DNA of 64,000 bases from an uncultured Burkholderiales bacterium (GTDB taxonomy: Bacteria; Pseudomonadota; Gammaproteobacteria; Burkholderiales; Burkholderiaceae). The first letter of the stretch is position 1. The number at the start of each line of letters is the position of its first letter. The notes beneath the pieces are model-generated. The model saw only the letters and a list, made by a program, of their open reading frames with translations. It had not been told where the DNA came from and did not search any database. The translations under genes were made by a program, and so were the position numbers. Location of the stretch: contig CAMLJY010000007.1 of assembly GCA_946480465.1 (NCBI GenBank), positions 62,001 through 126,000 on the forward strand, given 5' to 3'. Positions 35,345 through 44,129 of this stretch are shown here, one piece after another.

Positions 35345-35364
35345 TTCAGGGAATTCCCCTGAAT
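35344..35364. promoter_or_regulatory. 21-bp palindrome between wrbA and porin gene
   Basis: ATTCAGGG (35344-35351) and CCCTGAAT (35357-35364) are perfect complements around AATTC. The left arm includes the last base of the wrbA stop codon. It could be a terminator hairpin (no T-run) or an operator for the porin-ABC module that starts 146 bp later. Confidence 0.4.
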
Positions 35365-35509
35365 GGGCATTGCGGCAGCCAATAGAAGGTATCAAGAGTC
35401 TTGTCTGGTCCGTTGAAGGACCGCTCCATACAGTGCAGGAAATCGACTCCTCCCTGCGAGGAGTTCCCGAGAGGGACCGAAGAATTTCCCACTGCATGGA
35501 GACTCCCTG

Positions 35510-36583
35510 ATGAATCGACGACTCATGGCCGCCTGTGCCGCCTTCTCGGCGGCCTGCGGCGCGCAGGCGCAGTCCAGCGTCACCATTTCCGGATTCCTCG
35601 ACGCCAGCGTCATCTTCGAACGCGGCGGCGCCGCGGGATCGGTCAACAAGCTGGGCAGTGGTGCATCGGGCCCGTCGCGCCTGGTGTTCCGCGGCACCGA
35701 GGACCTGGGCGGCGGCCTGTCCGCCGGATTCCACCTCGAGTCGGGCGTCACGGTGGACACCGGCGGTTCGCTGCAGCAAAACTTCTGGGGACGGCAGAGC
35801 TACGTGCAACTGGGTGGCGGCTTCGGCACGCTGCAGGCGGGCCTGGTCTACATCCCGCTGTTCACCACCATGCGCGACGTGGCCGATCCCTTCCGCGCCT
35901 CGCACGCGGGCGGCGCCGGCAACATCATGACCGCTGGCTTCCCGGCAGGTCCCAAGAGCGTCGGCTTCCCGAATGCCAGCGCCGTCACCGGCAATACCGC
36001 CACCGGCGCCATCAGCCGCGCCAACACGCTGCTGTACAGCACGCCCAGGCTCGGCGGATTCACCGGTGAATTGCATTACAGCTTCGGCGAGCAGGCCATC
36101 ACCGATTCGGCATTGCGCACGGTGGGTGGGTCGGTGGGCTACGCGCAGGGACCGCTGATGGTCCGCCTGGCGGCGGCACAGACGAAGAACGCCGCCGCGA
36201 CCGACAGCGCGAAGAACGTGCTGCTGGGCGCCAACTACGACTTCGGCCCCGCGCGCCTGTACCTGGGCTATGGCACCAACAAGGGCTACGGCACCGCGCG
36301 CAGCGACGACGCCCTGATCGGCGCCAGCGCCCGCTTCGGCACCACGACGCTGATGGCGTCCTACGTGCGCAAGAACGACAAGTCGCCGGCCAACATCGAT
36401 GCGAGCCAGGTGGGCGTGGGCGGCATGTACCACCTGTCCAAGCGCACGCACCTGCATGCCTCGTTCGCGAAGATCTCGAACGACGTGCCCAAGACCTCGC
36501 CGGCCTTCTACACCGTCAGCACGCCGGCCGGTCCCGCCACCGGCGACCGCCTGCTGGCGCTGGGCATCGGGCACCTGTTCTGA
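35510..36583 (+). CDS. Gram-negative porin, paralogue of the porin at 7468-8538
   Basis: A 357-residue porin with a signal peptide ending near CGAQA-QS (residues 16-22) and GGAGAC before the ATG. SSVTISGFLDASVIFERGG, RLVFRGTEDLGGGLSAGFHLE and the final strand ending GIGHLF mirror the first porin closely along the whole length (for example PAFYTVSTPAGPATGDRLLALGIGH). The stop overlaps the next start by one base (TGATG), so expression of the porin and the ABC importer is coupled. It carries the substrate across the outer membrane; specificity is unknown. Confidence 0.92.
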   Translation: MNRRLMAACAAFSAACGAQAQSSVTISGFLDASVIFERGGAAGSVNKLGSGASGPSRLVFRGTEDLGGGLSAGFHLESGVTVDTGGSLQQNFWGRQSYVQLGGGFGTLQAGLVYIPLFTTMRDVADPFRASHAGGAGNIMTAGFPAGPKSVGFPNASAVTGNTATGAISRANTLLYSTPRLGGFTGELHYSFGEQAITDSALRTVGGSVGYAQGPLMVRLAAAQTKNAAATDSAKNVLLGANYDFGPARLYLGYGTNKGYGTARSDDALIGASARFGTTTLMASYVRKNDKSPANIDASQVGVGGMYHLSKRTHLHASFAKISNDVPKTSPAFYTVSTPAGPATGDRLLALGIGHLF

Positions 36584-37755
36584 TGCGCACCGCTCTCGCG
36601 CTGTGCGGCCTGCTCGCCGCGCTGGCCCCGGGGCTGGCCCCGGCGGCCGATGCCATTCGGCTGGGCTATTTGGCCACCAGTTCCGCCGGGCCCACCATCG
36701 GCGTGTCGAAGGAGGTGCGAGCCGGCTTCGACTTCGCGCTGGAACGCCTGGGCGGCAAGCTCGGCGGCGTGCCGGTGGAGGTGCTGAGCGGCGACGACCA
36801 GGCCAACCCCGACGTGGGCAAGCAGGTGCTGGACCGCATGATCAAGCGCGACCGCATCGACCTGCTCACAGGCACCATGGCGTCGGGCGTCATCTACGCC
36901 ACGGTGCCGCTGGCGACGGCGCAGCAGGTGTTCGCGGTCAACCTCAACGTCGGTCCGCGCGACCTGGTGGCCGACAAGTGCAACCCGTTCTACTTCAACA
37001 CCGGCTGGCCCATTGAAAGCGTGAACGAGGCGCTGGGCAAATACCTGTTCTCGCAGGGTGTGAAGAAGGTGTTTGCCATCGGCGCCGGCGTGCCGGTGGG
37101 GCGCGAGCACGTGGAGTCGTTCAAGCGCGCCTTGGGCACGCCGCTGGCCGGCGAGATCTACTACAAGCCGCAGACGCTGGACTTCAGCGCCGAGCTGGCA
37201 CAGATCCGCGCCGCACAGCCCGAGGCGGTGTACGCCTTCGCCTTCGGGCCGCTGGCGGTCAACTTCGTCAAGCAGTACGCGCAGGCGGGGCTGTCGAACA
37301 TCCCGCTGTACGGGCCGGCGCCCTTGGCCGATGAAGACACCATTCCGGCCGCGGGCGAGGCGATGGTGGGCGTGATCACCGCCGGGCACTGGAATGCCGA
37401 CTTGCCCAACGAGGCGAACAAGGCCTTCGTCGCCGCATTCCAGAAGAAGCACGGCCGCGTGCCCTCGCTGTACCACGAGCAGGGCTACACCACCGCGATG
37501 CTGCTGGACGCCGGCTTCAAGGCCGCGCAGGGCCGCATCGACGACAAGAAGGCGTTCCGCAAGGCGCTGGCGGGTGTCTCGCTGGACGCACCGCGCGGGC
37601 CCATCAGCTTCAACGTCGACCACAGCCCAGTGCAGAACATCTACCTGCGCAAGGTGTTCAAGACGGAGAAGGGCGAGCTGGTGAACCGCACGCAGCGCAT
37701 GATCGCCGCCGGCCAGCAGGTGCGTGGCGCGGCGGAGTGCCGCATGCCGAACTGA
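36583..37755 (+). CDS. Branched-chain-type ABC transporter substrate-binding protein (module 2, first)
   Basis: A 390-residue LivJ-type binding protein with signal peptide (LALCGLLAALAPGLAPAADA, residues 4-23). Very similar to the protein at 8551-9735: SSAGPTIGVSKEVRAGFDFAL near residue 30, GDDQANPDVGKQVLDRMIKRD and YYKPQTLDFSAELAQIRAAQ near 190 match almost word for word. The start codon overlaps the porin stop. It probably feeds the LivHMGF encoded at 37771-41295. Confidence 0.9.
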   Translation: MRTALALCGLLAALAPGLAPAADAIRLGYLATSSAGPTIGVSKEVRAGFDFALERLGGKLGGVPVEVLSGDDQANPDVGKQVLDRMIKRDRIDLLTGTMASGVIYATVPLATAQQVFAVNLNVGPRDLVADKCNPFYFNTGWPIESVNEALGKYLFSQGVKKVFAIGAGVPVGREHVESFKRALGTPLAGEIYYKPQTLDFSAELAQIRAAQPEAVYAFAFGPLAVNFVKQYAQAGLSNIPLYGPAPLADEDTIPAAGEAMVGVITAGHWNADLPNEANKAFVAAFQKKHGRVPSLYHEQGYTTAMLLDAGFKAAQGRIDDKKAFRKALAGVSLDAPRGPISFNVDHSPVQNIYLRKVFKTEKGELVNRTQRMIAAGQQVRGAAECRMPN

Positions 37756-37770
37756 CGGAGGGTTTGCGCG

Positions 37771-38685
37771 ATGACCACGCTCGTGCTGGAACAGGCCCTC
37801 AACGGCCTGCAACTGGGCTTGATGCTGTTCCTGCTGTCGTCGGGGCTGACGCTCATTTTCGGCATCATGAACCTGATCAACCTGGCGCACGGCTCGCTGT
37901 ACATGATCGGCGGCTTCCTGGCCGTGGCCTTCGTGCAGTGGACGGGTTCGTTCCTGCTGGCGCTGCCGCTGGCGGTGCTGGGCACGGCGCTGGTCGCGGT
38001 GTGCCTGGAAGCCGTGCTGGTGCGCCGCCTGTACGGCAAGAGCCACTTGAGCCAGGTGCTGGCCACCTTCGGCCTGATCCTGATCTGCAACGACGTGGTG
38101 CGCTGGTTCTTCGGCGCCAATGCGGTGATGCTGGAGGTGCCGGCCGTGCTGGCACGGCCGGTGCCCATCATCGGCGGCTTCTCGTACTCGGCCTACCGGC
38201 TGCTGGTGATCGCGGCGGGGCTCGTCACCGCGGTGCTGCTGAGCCTGCTGATCACCCGCTCGCGCCTGGGCATGTGGATACGCGCCGGTGCCTCCGACCG
38301 CGAGATGGCCCGCGCGATGGGCGTGGACATCAGGCGCGTCTTCACGCTGGTGTTCGCACTGGGCGCCGCCCTGTGCGGCCTGGCCGGCAGCCTGCTGGGG
38401 CCGCTGTTGTCGGTGCAGGTGGGCATGGGCGAAAGCATCATCATCCTGGCCTTCGTCGTCGTGGTGATCGGCGGCACCGGTTCGGTCAAGGGCGCCTTCC
38501 TCGGCGCGCTGGCCATTGGCATGCTGGACACGCTGGGCCGCAGCCTGCTGCCGGTGTGGATGCGCAGCCAGTGGCCCGGCTTCTCGCCCGACACCATGGC
38601 CCCGGCCATCGCTGCCATCCTGACCTATGCGCTGATGGTGCTGGTGCTGCTGTGGCGGCCGCAGGGTCTCTTCAAGACGGCCTGA
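37771..38685 (+). CDS. livH: Branched-chain-type ABC transporter permease LivH (module 2)
   Basis: A 304-residue permease, same length as the module 1 LivH and highly similar (LEQALNGLQLGLMLFLLSSG; IRAGASDREMARAMGVDIRR as coupling loop near residue 170; MGESIIILAFVVVVIGGTGS near 218). It has about eight hydrophobic helices and is preceded by GGAGG. Together with LivM it forms the inner-membrane channel. Confidence 0.93.
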   Translation: MTTLVLEQALNGLQLGLMLFLLSSGLTLIFGIMNLINLAHGSLYMIGGFLAVAFVQWTGSFLLALPLAVLGTALVAVCLEAVLVRRLYGKSHLSQVLATFGLILICNDVVRWFFGANAVMLEVPAVLARPVPIIGGFSYSAYRLLVIAAGLVTAVLLSLLITRSRLGMWIRAGASDREMARAMGVDIRRVFTLVFALGAALCGLAGSLLGPLLSVQVGMGESIIILAFVVVVIGGTGSVKGAFLGALAIGMLDTLGRSLLPVWMRSQWPGFSPDTMAPAIAAILTYALMVLVLLWRPQGLFKTA

Positions 38686-38692
38686 CGACGAA

Positions 38693-39745
38693 ATGGCGAT
38701 CACCATGGATGCGACCACTTCCCCCGTCCCGCTCGCCGCGCCGGCAGCGGCGGCACCGGTTCCAGCGGTGCAGCGCGCCTGGCTGCTGCCCGCCGCCGTG
38801 GTGCTGGCCCTGCTGCTGTTCCCGGCGGCCGCCACCTGGGCGGGCCAGGACTTCTACATCGGCTTCGCCAGCCGCGTGATGATCTTCGTGATGGCCGTCA
38901 GCAGCCTGAACCTGCTGGTGGGCTATGCGGGGCTGGTGAGCCTGGGCCATGCCGCGTACTTCGGCTTCGGAGCCTACGTGATTGCGATGTTGACGGTGGC
39001 TGCCGGCAGGCTGCTGCCGGCCTGGGCCACCAGCGCCTGGGTGGCCTGGCCGCTCGCGATGCTGGGCAGCGCGCTGCTGGCCTTGCTGGTGGGCACGGTG
39101 GCGCTGCGCACGCGGCAGGTGTACTTCATCATGATCACGCTGGCGTTCAGCCAGATGGTGTACTTCCTGTTCATCGGCATGGCCATGTTCGGCAGCGACA
39201 ACGGCATGAGCCTGCCTGGCCGCTCATTTGTCGGGTTGGGCATCGACCTGGCGAAGGACACGCACTTCTTCTACGTGGTGCTGGCCCTGCTGGTGGCGGT
39301 GCTGCTGGGGCTGCGCAGCCTGGTGCGCTCGCGCTTCGGCGTCATCGTGCAGGCCATTGCCGCCAACGAGTCGCGCATGTCGGCCATCGGTTTTCCGGTG
39401 TTTCGCTACAAGCTGGCGTGCTTCGTCATCGCCGGGGCGGTGGCCGGGCTGGCGGGCGCGCTGCTGGCCAACCAGAACAGCTACGTGAGCCCGCACATGC
39501 TGGATTGGACCAAGTCCGGGCTGCTGCTGGTGATGCTGATCCTGGGTGGTGCGGGGTATCTTGCAGGAGGCATTTACGGCACGGTGGCGTTGCTGGTGCT
39601 GGAGGAGATGCTGTCCAGTCATACGCCGTATTGGCAGGCGGTGGTGGGGGGGGGCATCGTGGCGGTGGTCGTGGTTGGCAACCATGGCATCGCCGGGTTG
39701 TTCGATCGGTCGGGCCAGTCGTCTGGCGGTCATGGAGGGAACTGA
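38693..39745 (+). CDS. livM: Branched-chain-type ABC transporter permease LivM (module 2)
   Basis: A 350-residue permease paralogous to module 1 LivM. A 25-residue Ala/Pro-rich leader precedes the first helix; the internal ATG at 38705 is an alternative start. Key stretches: SSLNLLVGYAGLVSLGHAAY near residue 72, QVYFIMITLAFSQMVYFLF near 142 and ANESRMSAIGFPVFRYKLACF near 225. The 7-base gap to livH supports one transcript. Unlike module 1, it is separated from livG by 87 bp. Confidence 0.93.
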   Translation: MAITMDATTSPVPLAAPAAAAPVPAVQRAWLLPAAVVLALLLFPAAATWAGQDFYIGFASRVMIFVMAVSSLNLLVGYAGLVSLGHAAYFGFGAYVIAMLTVAAGRLLPAWATSAWVAWPLAMLGSALLALLVGTVALRTRQVYFIMITLAFSQMVYFLFIGMAMFGSDNGMSLPGRSFVGLGIDLAKDTHFFYVVLALLVAVLLGLRSLVRSRFGVIVQAIAANESRMSAIGFPVFRYKLACFVIAGAVAGLAGALLANQNSYVSPHMLDWTKSGLLLVMLILGGAGYLAGGIYGTVALLVLEEMLSSHTPYWQAVVGGGIVAVVVVGNHGIAGLFDRSGQSSGGHGGN

Positions 39746-39832
39746 AATGGGAACGCCATATCCCGCTTGGGCGCGCCTACCCATCGGCGCGACCGCGTGC
39801 AAGGCGAAAGCGGTCGGTCCAGGAAGAGCTGA

Positions 39833-40587
39833 ATGAATGCCCCCGCATTGCAGGTGAAGCAGCTCGTCAAGCGCTACGGCGGTGTGCTGGCCACCGACCA
39901 CGTCGACCTCGATGTTGGCGCTAACGAGGTGCACGCCCTGATCGGCCCCAACGGCGCCGGTAAGACCACGCTGGTGCACCAGCTGGCCGGCAGCTTAGCG
40001 TCCGACAGCGGCAGCATCGAGTTCAACGGCCACGACATCTCGGCCCTGCCCATGCACCGCCGCGTGCTGGCGGGCGTCGCACGATCGCACCAGATCACCA
40101 GCGTCTTCGCGAACTACTCGGTGCTGCACAACGTGCTGCTGGCGGTGCTGGCGCGCAGCGGGTCGGGCTTCCGCTTCACCGGCTCGCCCTTCGACGAGCA
40201 GGCGCTGGTCGACGACGCGCGCCACGCCATCGCGCTGGTGGGCCTGCAGGCCAAGGAACAGGTGCCGGCGCGGGCGCTGTCACACGGCGAACAGCGCCGC
40301 GTGGAGATTGCGCTGGCATTGGCCACGCGCCCGAAGCTGCTGCTGCTGGACGAGCCGCTGGCCGGCATGGGTCCGGCGGATACCGAGGACATGGTGACGC
40401 TGATCGAGCAACTGAAGGTCCACGCCACCATCGTGCTGGTGGAGCACGACATGGGCGCGGTATTCCGCCTGGCCGACCGCATCAGCGTGCTGGTGTACGG
40501 CAAGGTCATCGCCACCGACGTCCCGGGCGCCATCCGCGCTTCGGCCACCGTTCGGCAGGCCTACCTGGGCGAGGAGGCGCGGCACTG

Positions 40588-40588
<1 letters not shown>
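39833..40588 (+). CDS. livG: Branched-chain-type ABC transporter ATP-binding protein LivG (module 2)
   Basis: A 251-residue ATPase identical in length to module 1 LivG. Walker A GPNGAGKTT near residue 36, insert GFRFTGSPFDEQALV, signature LSHGEQRRVEIAL near 148, Walker B LLLLDEPLAGM and H-loop VEHDMG. AGGAAGAG lies before the ATG. Its stop overlaps the livF start by one base. Confidence 0.93.
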
Positions 40589-41295
<707 letters not shown>

Positions 41296-41357
41296 GGAGA
41301 GTTCACGCAAAGTACGCGTCCACGTCGGGACGACGATTTTCAAACAGGAGACATCGC

Positions 41358-42542
41358 ATGAAGCACTGCCCATCCCTGCTCGCCGCCGCCTGGCTCGCCG
41401 TCGCGCTCTGCGCGCCCGCCATGGCGGCCGACAAGATCAAGGTGGGGTTCCTCTCCACCGTGTCCGGCGGCCCCACCGTGGGCCTGGCGAAGGAGAAGCG
41501 CGCCGGCTTCGACCTGGCGCTGAAGCAGCTGGGCGGCAAGCTGGGCGGCAAGCTGGGCGGCCTGCCGGTGGAGGTGGTCAACGGCGACGACCAGAACAAC
41601 CCCGACGTGGCCAAGCAGGCCTTCGACCGACTGGCCAAGCGCGACAAGGTGGACGTGGTGACCGGCGTTATCAACACCGCCGTCATCCACGCCATCGCGC
41701 CGCTGGCAGCGCAGCACCAGATCTTCTTCATGAACTCCAACGTCGGACAGCGCGACTTCATCGCCGACAAGTGCGGGCCGTACTACTTCAACACCGGCTG
41801 GCACATCGAGAGCCTGAACGAGGCCATGGGCAAGTACCTGGTCTCGCAGGGCAAGAAGCGGGTGTTCGTCGCCGGGGGCGCCTGGCCCGCGGGGCGCGAG
41901 CACATCGAAGCCTTCAAGCGCGCCTTCGCCGAGCCGGTGGCCGGCGAGGTGTACTTCAAGATGCAGACACTGGACTTCAGCGCCGAGCTGGCGCAGATCC
42001 GCGCGGCCAACCCGGATGCGGTCTACGTCTTCGCCTTCGGCCCGCTGTCGGTCAACTTCATGAAGCAGTACCAGCAGGCGGGCCTCGGCAACATTCCGCT
42101 GTACGGCCCGTCGCCGCTGGCCGACGAAGACACCATTCCCGCGGCAGGCCAGGCAGCCGTCGGTGTCATTAGCAGCGGGCACTGGAACTTCGACCTCACG
42201 CATGACGTGAACAAGAAGTTCGTCGCCGCTTACCAGGAGGAGTACAAGCGCAGCCCCTCGCTCTACAGCGAGCAGGGTTACACCACCGCACTGGTGCTGG
42301 ACGCGGCCATCAAGGCCGTGGGCGGCCGCATCGAGGACAAGGCGGCCTTCCGCAAGGCCATCGAGAACGTCAGCCTGGAGGCGCCGCGCGGGCCCTTCAA
42401 GTTCAACGTCGACCACAGCCCGGTGCAGAACGTGTACCTGCGCAAAGTCAGCAAGACGGATAAGGGCGAGCCCATCAATCATTTCCAACGCATGATCGCT
42501 GCCAACCATGCCGTGCGGGGGGCCGATCAATGCAAGTTGTGA
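41358..42542 (+). CDS. Branched-chain-type ABC transporter substrate-binding protein (module 2, second)
   Basis: A 394-residue LivJ-type protein. The start is the ATG at 41358 with AGGAGA upstream; a signal peptide ends near APAMA-AD (residues 21-23). It is close to the other two module binding proteins (DKIKVGFLSTVSGGPTVGLA, then MQTLDFSAELAQIRAANPDA). An in-frame 12-bp tandem duplication gives GGKLGGKLGGLP where the paralogues have one unit. It is the last gene of module 2, after which coding sequence stops for more than 1 kb. Confidence 0.9.
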   Translation: MKHCPSLLAAAWLAVALCAPAMAADKIKVGFLSTVSGGPTVGLAKEKRAGFDLALKQLGGKLGGKLGGLPVEVVNGDDQNNPDVAKQAFDRLAKRDKVDVVTGVINTAVIHAIAPLAAQHQIFFMNSNVGQRDFIADKCGPYYFNTGWHIESLNEAMGKYLVSQGKKRVFVAGGAWPAGREHIEAFKRAFAEPVAGEVYFKMQTLDFSAELAQIRAANPDAVYVFAFGPLSVNFMKQYQQAGLGNIPLYGPSPLADEDTIPAAGQAAVGVISSGHWNFDLTHDVNKKFVAAYQEEYKRSPSLYSEQGYTTALVLDAAIKAVGGRIEDKAAFRKAIENVSLEAPRGPFKFNVDHSPVQNVYLRKVSKTDKGEPINHFQRMIAANHAVRGADQCKL

Positions 42543-43141
42543 CGATGTCGCGGCTCGCGATCGTACTGGCGTGGGGATGCACGACTTGGGGCCAGCGCGG
42601 ATCGAAGAGCCCGAGCGCGCTGCCGCAGTGGCCGCAGTGGCCGCAGAAGTGGCGCTACGCGCCGCCCTCACGTGCCGCACCAGATCACACGGTGGAACAT
42701 GTCCCGAGTGCGTCCGTGCCTGTTGCCGGGCACAGTTCGGCGATGCCTTCCCCAAGGCGCTCCTTAGCACGTCGGTCGCGACAAGAAGCGATTCTGTCAA
42801 ATCCAGGGTGCTCGGGTGTCGGCAAGCGCGCGGTCCGCTGGCTGTCGCCTATCGAACTACGCATGGTTTGCATCATTCATGGGGGTCGAGAGGCGTCGGT
42901 CGAGCGCTCGATCTGGCAGCCGGACAGCTGACATCCATGTTGCGTCGCCAGATCGCCGCCCTTCATGGCCGGTGCGGGTCGCTTGTAACTTCGCTCAGAT
43001 GCTCTTGCGCAGCAGGAGCGAGAGTCCTTTGTCAACCCGAAATCTTCAGGCTGAGAGGGAAGGGTTCGAAGCGGCGGTTCGATGATCTCGTTGGTAGGTT
43101 CTCGGGCATGTCGACATTCGTGCGAATGTCTGGCGTTCCAC
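42543..43141 (+). other. Stretch without recognisable gene
   Basis: About 600 bp between the last binding-protein gene and the flanking repeat. Frames are open on both strands, but their translations are low-complexity or unrelated to any family I know and lack good start sites. Base composition is less GC-biased than in the genes. It may be decayed sequence. Confidence 0.5.
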
Positions 43142-43673
43142 TGGTGGCCCGCGCGTTCTGGAACCGCGCTTCTCGCGCGGTGCCGTGGCACATCCCGCCA
43201 CGTTCAGGCCCGACGCTTCGGAACAGACTCGGCCGGAGTCGACCACCTGACCGGGGTTAATTCAGAATCCCTAGGGGACGCCATTTGTTACATGTTAAGC
43301 CGCTGATTTCTAATAAGAATCTCGGCGACGACCTGGCAAATGTCAAAAGTGGTGACGCTTGAGGCGTTCACACTTTCGGTGATGTAGCAAGACAAGCGGC
43401 GCCCTGGGCGCCGTTTGTCTTTTGGCGACCTCGACATCGGGCGAGAAGCATGGCTGTTCTCGGCACCAAGCACCAATCGGGCCGGTCGCGGTCCGAAGCG
43501 ATGCGGCGGGGCGCGAAGCGCGCTGCAAGAGCGGCCGAGGGACTCTGTCAAGCTCCTGCGCGTTGCAGACCAGCAAGCGCGGGATCCGTCGTTCCTAACG
43601 TCCATTACCGTTGGTGCGGCGTCGATGCGTGCTCAGCGGTTCGCGCGACTTCCTGCTGATGATTTGGCGCCCA
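43142..43673 (+). repeat. Left copy of a direct repeat that bounds the iron-uptake island
   Basis: Two blocks recur at 60088-60469 in the same orientation. Block 1 (43142-43283) matches 60088-60227 almost perfectly, with two extra bases here and two or so substitutions. Block 2 (43442-43673) matches 60239-60469 at roughly three quarters identity. This copy has an extra 158 bp (43284-43441) between the blocks. Block 1 contains a perfect hairpin, ACCGCGC (43163-43169) with GCGCGGT (43175-43181). No transposase is encoded. Confidence 0.75.
43389..43423. terminator. Strong stand-alone intrinsic terminator-like hairpin
   Basis: AAGACAAGCGGCGCCC (43389-43404) pairs with GGCGCCGTTTGTCTT (43407-43421) with one G-T pair and a 2-base loop, and is followed by TT. 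The A-rich left and T-rich right flanks make it work in both directions. It lies in the extra 158 bp of the left repeat copy, away from any intact gene. Confidence 0.55.
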
Positions 43674-43773
43674 GGGTGTTGACCGGCCACGTCCCATCGG
43701 CCGCCTGGCTCCGGTGCAGGATGACGGCAGAGTCGCGCCTCCGCTCGGCCAACCAGTCCGAAGAACCAAGCCG

Positions 43774-43989
43774 GCGCGTTTCTCGGCCACGCCGCTGGCC
43801 GAGGCGGCGCAGCGCATCGGCCGCTACCGCTGCCAGCCGGTGCACATGGCGCCGGAGGTGTCCGCGCTGCCGGTGAGTGGCGAAGTGCGCATCGCCCAGG
43901 CCGACGAATGGCTTCGCCTGCTGCCGCGGCTGGCCCCGGTGCAGGTGTGTCCGGGACCCGACGGGTCGCTGTACCTGGGCCCGCGCTGA
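43774..43989 (+). pseudogene. fecR remnant: C-terminal end of a FecR-family anti-sigma regulator
   Basis: The frame encodes FSATPLAEAAQRIGRYRCQP, then ALPVSGEVRIAQADEWLRLL and a final VQVCPGPDGSLYLGPR. This is the C-terminal domain of FecR proteins, which relay a siderophore signal from a TonB receptor to an ECF sigma factor. The N-terminal, membrane and FecR core domains are absent: the recognisable part begins about 100 bp after the left repeat. No fecI sigma gene is nearby. It lies directly upstream of a TonB receptor pseudogene, its expected partner. An in-frame ATG at 43714 gives only unrelated residues. Confidence 0.7.
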
Positions 43990-44129
43990 GCGGGCGGGTC
44001 CACGGCTCAGCCAGGCGGCCCTCGGAACGGCTGCCCGCGCCCACGCAGATTCCTGCGGGACATCGCCGCGCCGTTCGTCTTGCTGGATGGAAGCCCCTCC
44101 ATCCATCCGAACCCGAAGGACACGCTGAC

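Noticed and set aside
42508..43260. 250-codon plus-strand frame after the last binding-protein gene
   Set aside because: It overlaps the binding-protein gene and runs into the repeat; the product has no recognisable features.
43284..43330. Possible integron attC core (GTTAAGC) in the left repeat
   Set aside because: No matching RYYYAAC partner at a suitable distance and no integrase gene, so not supported.
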